This document shows, piece by piece, positions 61,525 through 64,000 of a DNA stretch of 64,000 bases; positions within the stretch are counted from its first letter, which is position 1, and each line of letters begins with the position of its first letter. The DNA is from Calvatia gigantea. Its lineage: Eukaryota > Basidiomycota > Agaricomycetes > Agaricales > Lycoperdaceae. The position numbers and the translations under genes are program-made. The stretch is from positions 1,240,001 to 1,304,000 of the forward strand of contig JACAAK010000012.1 in assembly GCA_025093985.1 (NCBI GenBank). The letters run 5' to 3'. The notes under the pieces were generated by a model. That model was not told where the DNA came from and ran no database searches. It saw only the letters and a list, made by a program, of their open reading frames with translations.

Positions 61525-63376
61525 ATGCCGGAAATTCCTGTGCAGGCACAGATATTCGACCTTGTGTTTCACCCAACTTTCTCAACAGTCTATGCGGGCC
61601 TATTGACAGGATATGTCGAAGCATATGCATACGATCAACAAGGGAACCACAAGAATGTCTTTTCATTGCGGCCGTCAAAACGATCCTGTCGCGGACTCAG
61701 CATCAATGAAGATGGTTCTAGATTATATGCTGCAGGCAAGTCGAAGGCACTGTAGTGAGTCAATGAACCTGTTGTTATCGAGCGGCTCTGATGACTGAGG
61801 GATCCAGTTTCATCGACACAAAAACCGAACAAACTGAAAGCCGGATAGAAGCACATGAGTGAGATTCAAAACCAAAAACGCGATCTCGATACTCCAAGGA
61901 CTGATATTATCAGTGTATAAAGATCTACTATAAACCGCGTGAAGCATCTTACCCCATGGTTATTGGCGACAGGGGATGATGAAGGGATAATCAAGGTGTG
62001 ATATTCGTTTCCCTTTTGAAACTACTAGCGCGAATATGAAGTATTGTTCAACAGTTGTGGGATCCCCGCAAGAAGGAGGCTGTTCGGATGTATACTCACC
62101 ATTTTGATTATATCAGCGACTTCCTGTGGTTGGATGACAAAAAACAGTTCGTGGCCACAAGGTGCGTATTCAGCGCCGGCTGTCGCGTACCCCATTTTTA
62201 CTCACTGTGTAATATATTATTTGATATGTGGCTTTTGCTTCTGACAACACAGCGCGGATGGGACGCTTTCTGTGATGGATGTCCGCTCCAAGCAACCAAA
62301 GCCTGCTGCTCAATCAGAAGATCAGGAGGACGAGCTTCTGTCTATTGTAGCCATAAAGGGGTGAGTTTCCCGCAGACGCCAACTTTTTCCCTAATTCTCC
62401 CATGTGTCCTTTCATCTCCACCAAACGCGAAACGAGGACTCCACAAAAGACTTGAAAATTTCCCGATTTGCGAAATTACGTCTGGGATATCTCTCTCCCG
62501 ATAATGGTCACCATAATCTCCACCGTCTTCTGTGATATCTTTCACTGCCTGCGATCACAGCGCTGACATCTGAGTCTAGAATGTCAAAAATCATTGTCGG
62601 AACTCAATTAGGAATTCTCTCTGTCTTCAACCGTAGCAGTGGTTGGGGCGACTGCGTGGACCGTATTCCTGGGTGAGTTTACCTTCATATCTGATATACC
62701 TGGAACGGAGGATTAATTAACCATCAGACATCCGCTGTCGATTGACGCGCTATGTAATCTCCCAGATCTGCCGGGAATAGACTCCACGAGCACGATTTTG
62801 ACAGGGTCGTCGGATGGATACGTCCGCGCTGTGAAGATTTTACCTACAAAATTGCTTGGGGTCGTGGCTGACCATGAGGATTGGCCTGTAGAGAGGATCG
62901 CTGTCGGAAGTGGGACTGGACAGCTAACCATTGACACAGAAGACGTTGCCGAGGATGACGAAGATGAATGGCAGGGAATTGACACGGCACCGAGACAACT
63001 AAATCATGATGCCTTGGGTTCTGGTCATCAGGATGACCATGATCCCGCTCCAACAGGACGGTGGTGGGTTGGAAGCGTGGGACACGAAAATGGACTGAGA
63101 TTGACAGACCTGATGGGATTTTTCCGCGACGGCAAAAATTCACAGACAGGTGCACTTGGTATCGAAAACGATAGTGACGCTGAGGACAACGGTTCCGAAG
63201 AACTCAGCAACGATGACAAAAGTAAGCCGGGCAGCGAAGGTAAGGCCAAAGGGGAGGAGCACGTGCACAGTAAGCGGAAACGGAAGGAGGGAAAGGAGCT
63301 AGTGGAAAAGAAGAAAAAGAGAGGGAAAAAGAATGGTGTCGTAGTTGAAGATGCGTCCTTTTTCGAGGATCTATAA
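61525..63376 (+). CDS. JIP5: Jip5/WDR55-type WD40 protein, ribosome biogenesis
   Basis: Seven exons, with introns 61755-61807, 61859-61922, 61996-62054, 62162-62252, 62361-62579 and 62673-62727, sum to 1311 nt, 436 residues, in frame. The beta-propeller runs through residues 1-290: VFHPTFSTVYAGLLTGYVEA, INEDGSRLYAAGKSKALYF, WLLATGDDEGIIKLWDPRK, FVATSADGTLSVMDVR, KIIVGTQLGILSVFNR and ILTGSSDGYVRAVKILP. An acidic segment and a Lys-rich nucleolar-type tail (KRKRKEGKELVEKKKKRGKK) end in DASFFEDL, a C-terminus typical of fungal Jip5. Yeast Jip5 and human WDR55 act in 60S subunit/rRNA processing in the nucleolus. The start, MPEIPVQAQIFDLVFHP, agrees with the family. The gene is free of frame errors. 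Confidence 0.9.
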
Positions 63377-64000
63377 TTAGTAACACGCTGCTATATCTTG
63401 ATTCATGTCTAGTTTGATAGCCCTGGGTCGGATATGGACCAATGATTGCACCCAATTCACATTCGACAACATCAACATCCTGGACCGCATGTTGAATTTT
63501 CGGCATGTCAAAGATCCTCATGACCTTTTAAGAGTCAATCACGGTTCTGTGCCTCGAGAGAACACCGTGTCTTCAAGCTTTCCCTACATCGTAGAAGTTC
63601 ACATGTTCCTTCCATTAGGGAATGTTGTGTGTGAAGAATTAAGCATGGCGGGGAGATGTGCGTCGTAAAAACGTTTGTCCACATATAGCATCTCGAGTCG
63701 ACACAATGTTGCGATGGCGCCGGTCGTGGTGTCGTAATGATTGAATTAATGAACTATATATATATCCATAGACTGCGAAGGTCGCACCCAACTTACTCCG
63801 GGTAGGGAATGGGAAAGCACGATCCGTTCCCAGCCGGCTGGATTAATGTTTGCAGGGAGGTACATATGGTATCCTAAGAACAAGCGGAAGGCCATCTTAT
63901 TTCACCATCCTTGTCTTGCCACATGGTTGGTGCCTCTCAGGACCAGGAAGAAATGAACTACGGTCTTTGGAGGTGGGTCGTGGTCGATTCCTACTTGAGT
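63377..64000. other. 3' flank of JIP5
   Basis: About 620 bp to the window edge. A short ORF at 63405-63668 (plus) has no recognisable motif. A run of alternating TA lies at about 63755-63765. Nothing else supported. Confidence 0.4.

Overview
The window is nuclear DNA of a mushroom-forming basidiomycete (Agaricomycetes). The evidence is dense genes with many 47-60 nt GT-AG introns, spliced proteins that read like agaricomycete orthologues, a Plavaka/CACTA-type transposase remnant, Ty1/copia and chromovirus Ty3/gypsy elements, and several F-box/LRR genes. It is not bacterial: I found no operons, CRISPR arrays or rRNA genes, and no tRNA I could support.

Layout. 1-7.9 kb is a decayed retrotransposon nest: the end of a copia pol with a putative LTR, then a long chromovirus (gag, pol with chromodomain, an extra third ORF, 3' LTR). 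7.9-9.5 kb is AT-rich spacer with small repeats. 9.5-20 kb holds an alpha/beta hydrolase (-), a transposase remnant, a secreted S41-type protease with 19 exons (+), a small mitochondrial-type OXLD1-like protein (-) and a disordered protein (+). 20-28.6 kb holds a DUF1308/C7orf25-like gene (-) divergent from VPS15 (+). 29.4-34 kb holds a DXD glycosyltransferase (-) and seryl-tRNA synthetase (-), followed by a small acidic protein (+). 36-41 kb holds enolase (-) and a tandem pair of F-box-like genes, one intact and one broken. 42-44.7 kb is a single-pass membrane protein (-). 44.7-48.6 kb has no convincing gene. 48.6-56 kb holds a low-complexity membrane protein and the unfolded-protein sensor IRE1 (+). 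56-60.4 kb holds two more F-box-like genes. 61.5-63.4 kb is the ribosome-biogenesis WD40 protein JIP5.

The genes serve separate housekeeping roles (autophagy and vacuolar sorting, glycolysis, translation, ER stress, ribosome assembly) plus F-box, protease and transposon accessory content; no pathway cluster is evident. Two points affect how the annotation should be read. First, many conserved genes (enolase, IRE1, VPS15, the glycosyltransferase, the DUF1308 gene and others) keep all their motifs but change frame by exactly one extra base at scattered sites, which looks like insertion errors in the assembly rather than real gene death. Second, the retroelements carry stop codons that are mostly C-to-T changes, as expected from decay of methylated or RIP-like targeted repeats. 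Splice sites were placed by eye; where the exon lengths sum to a multiple of three, this is stated.
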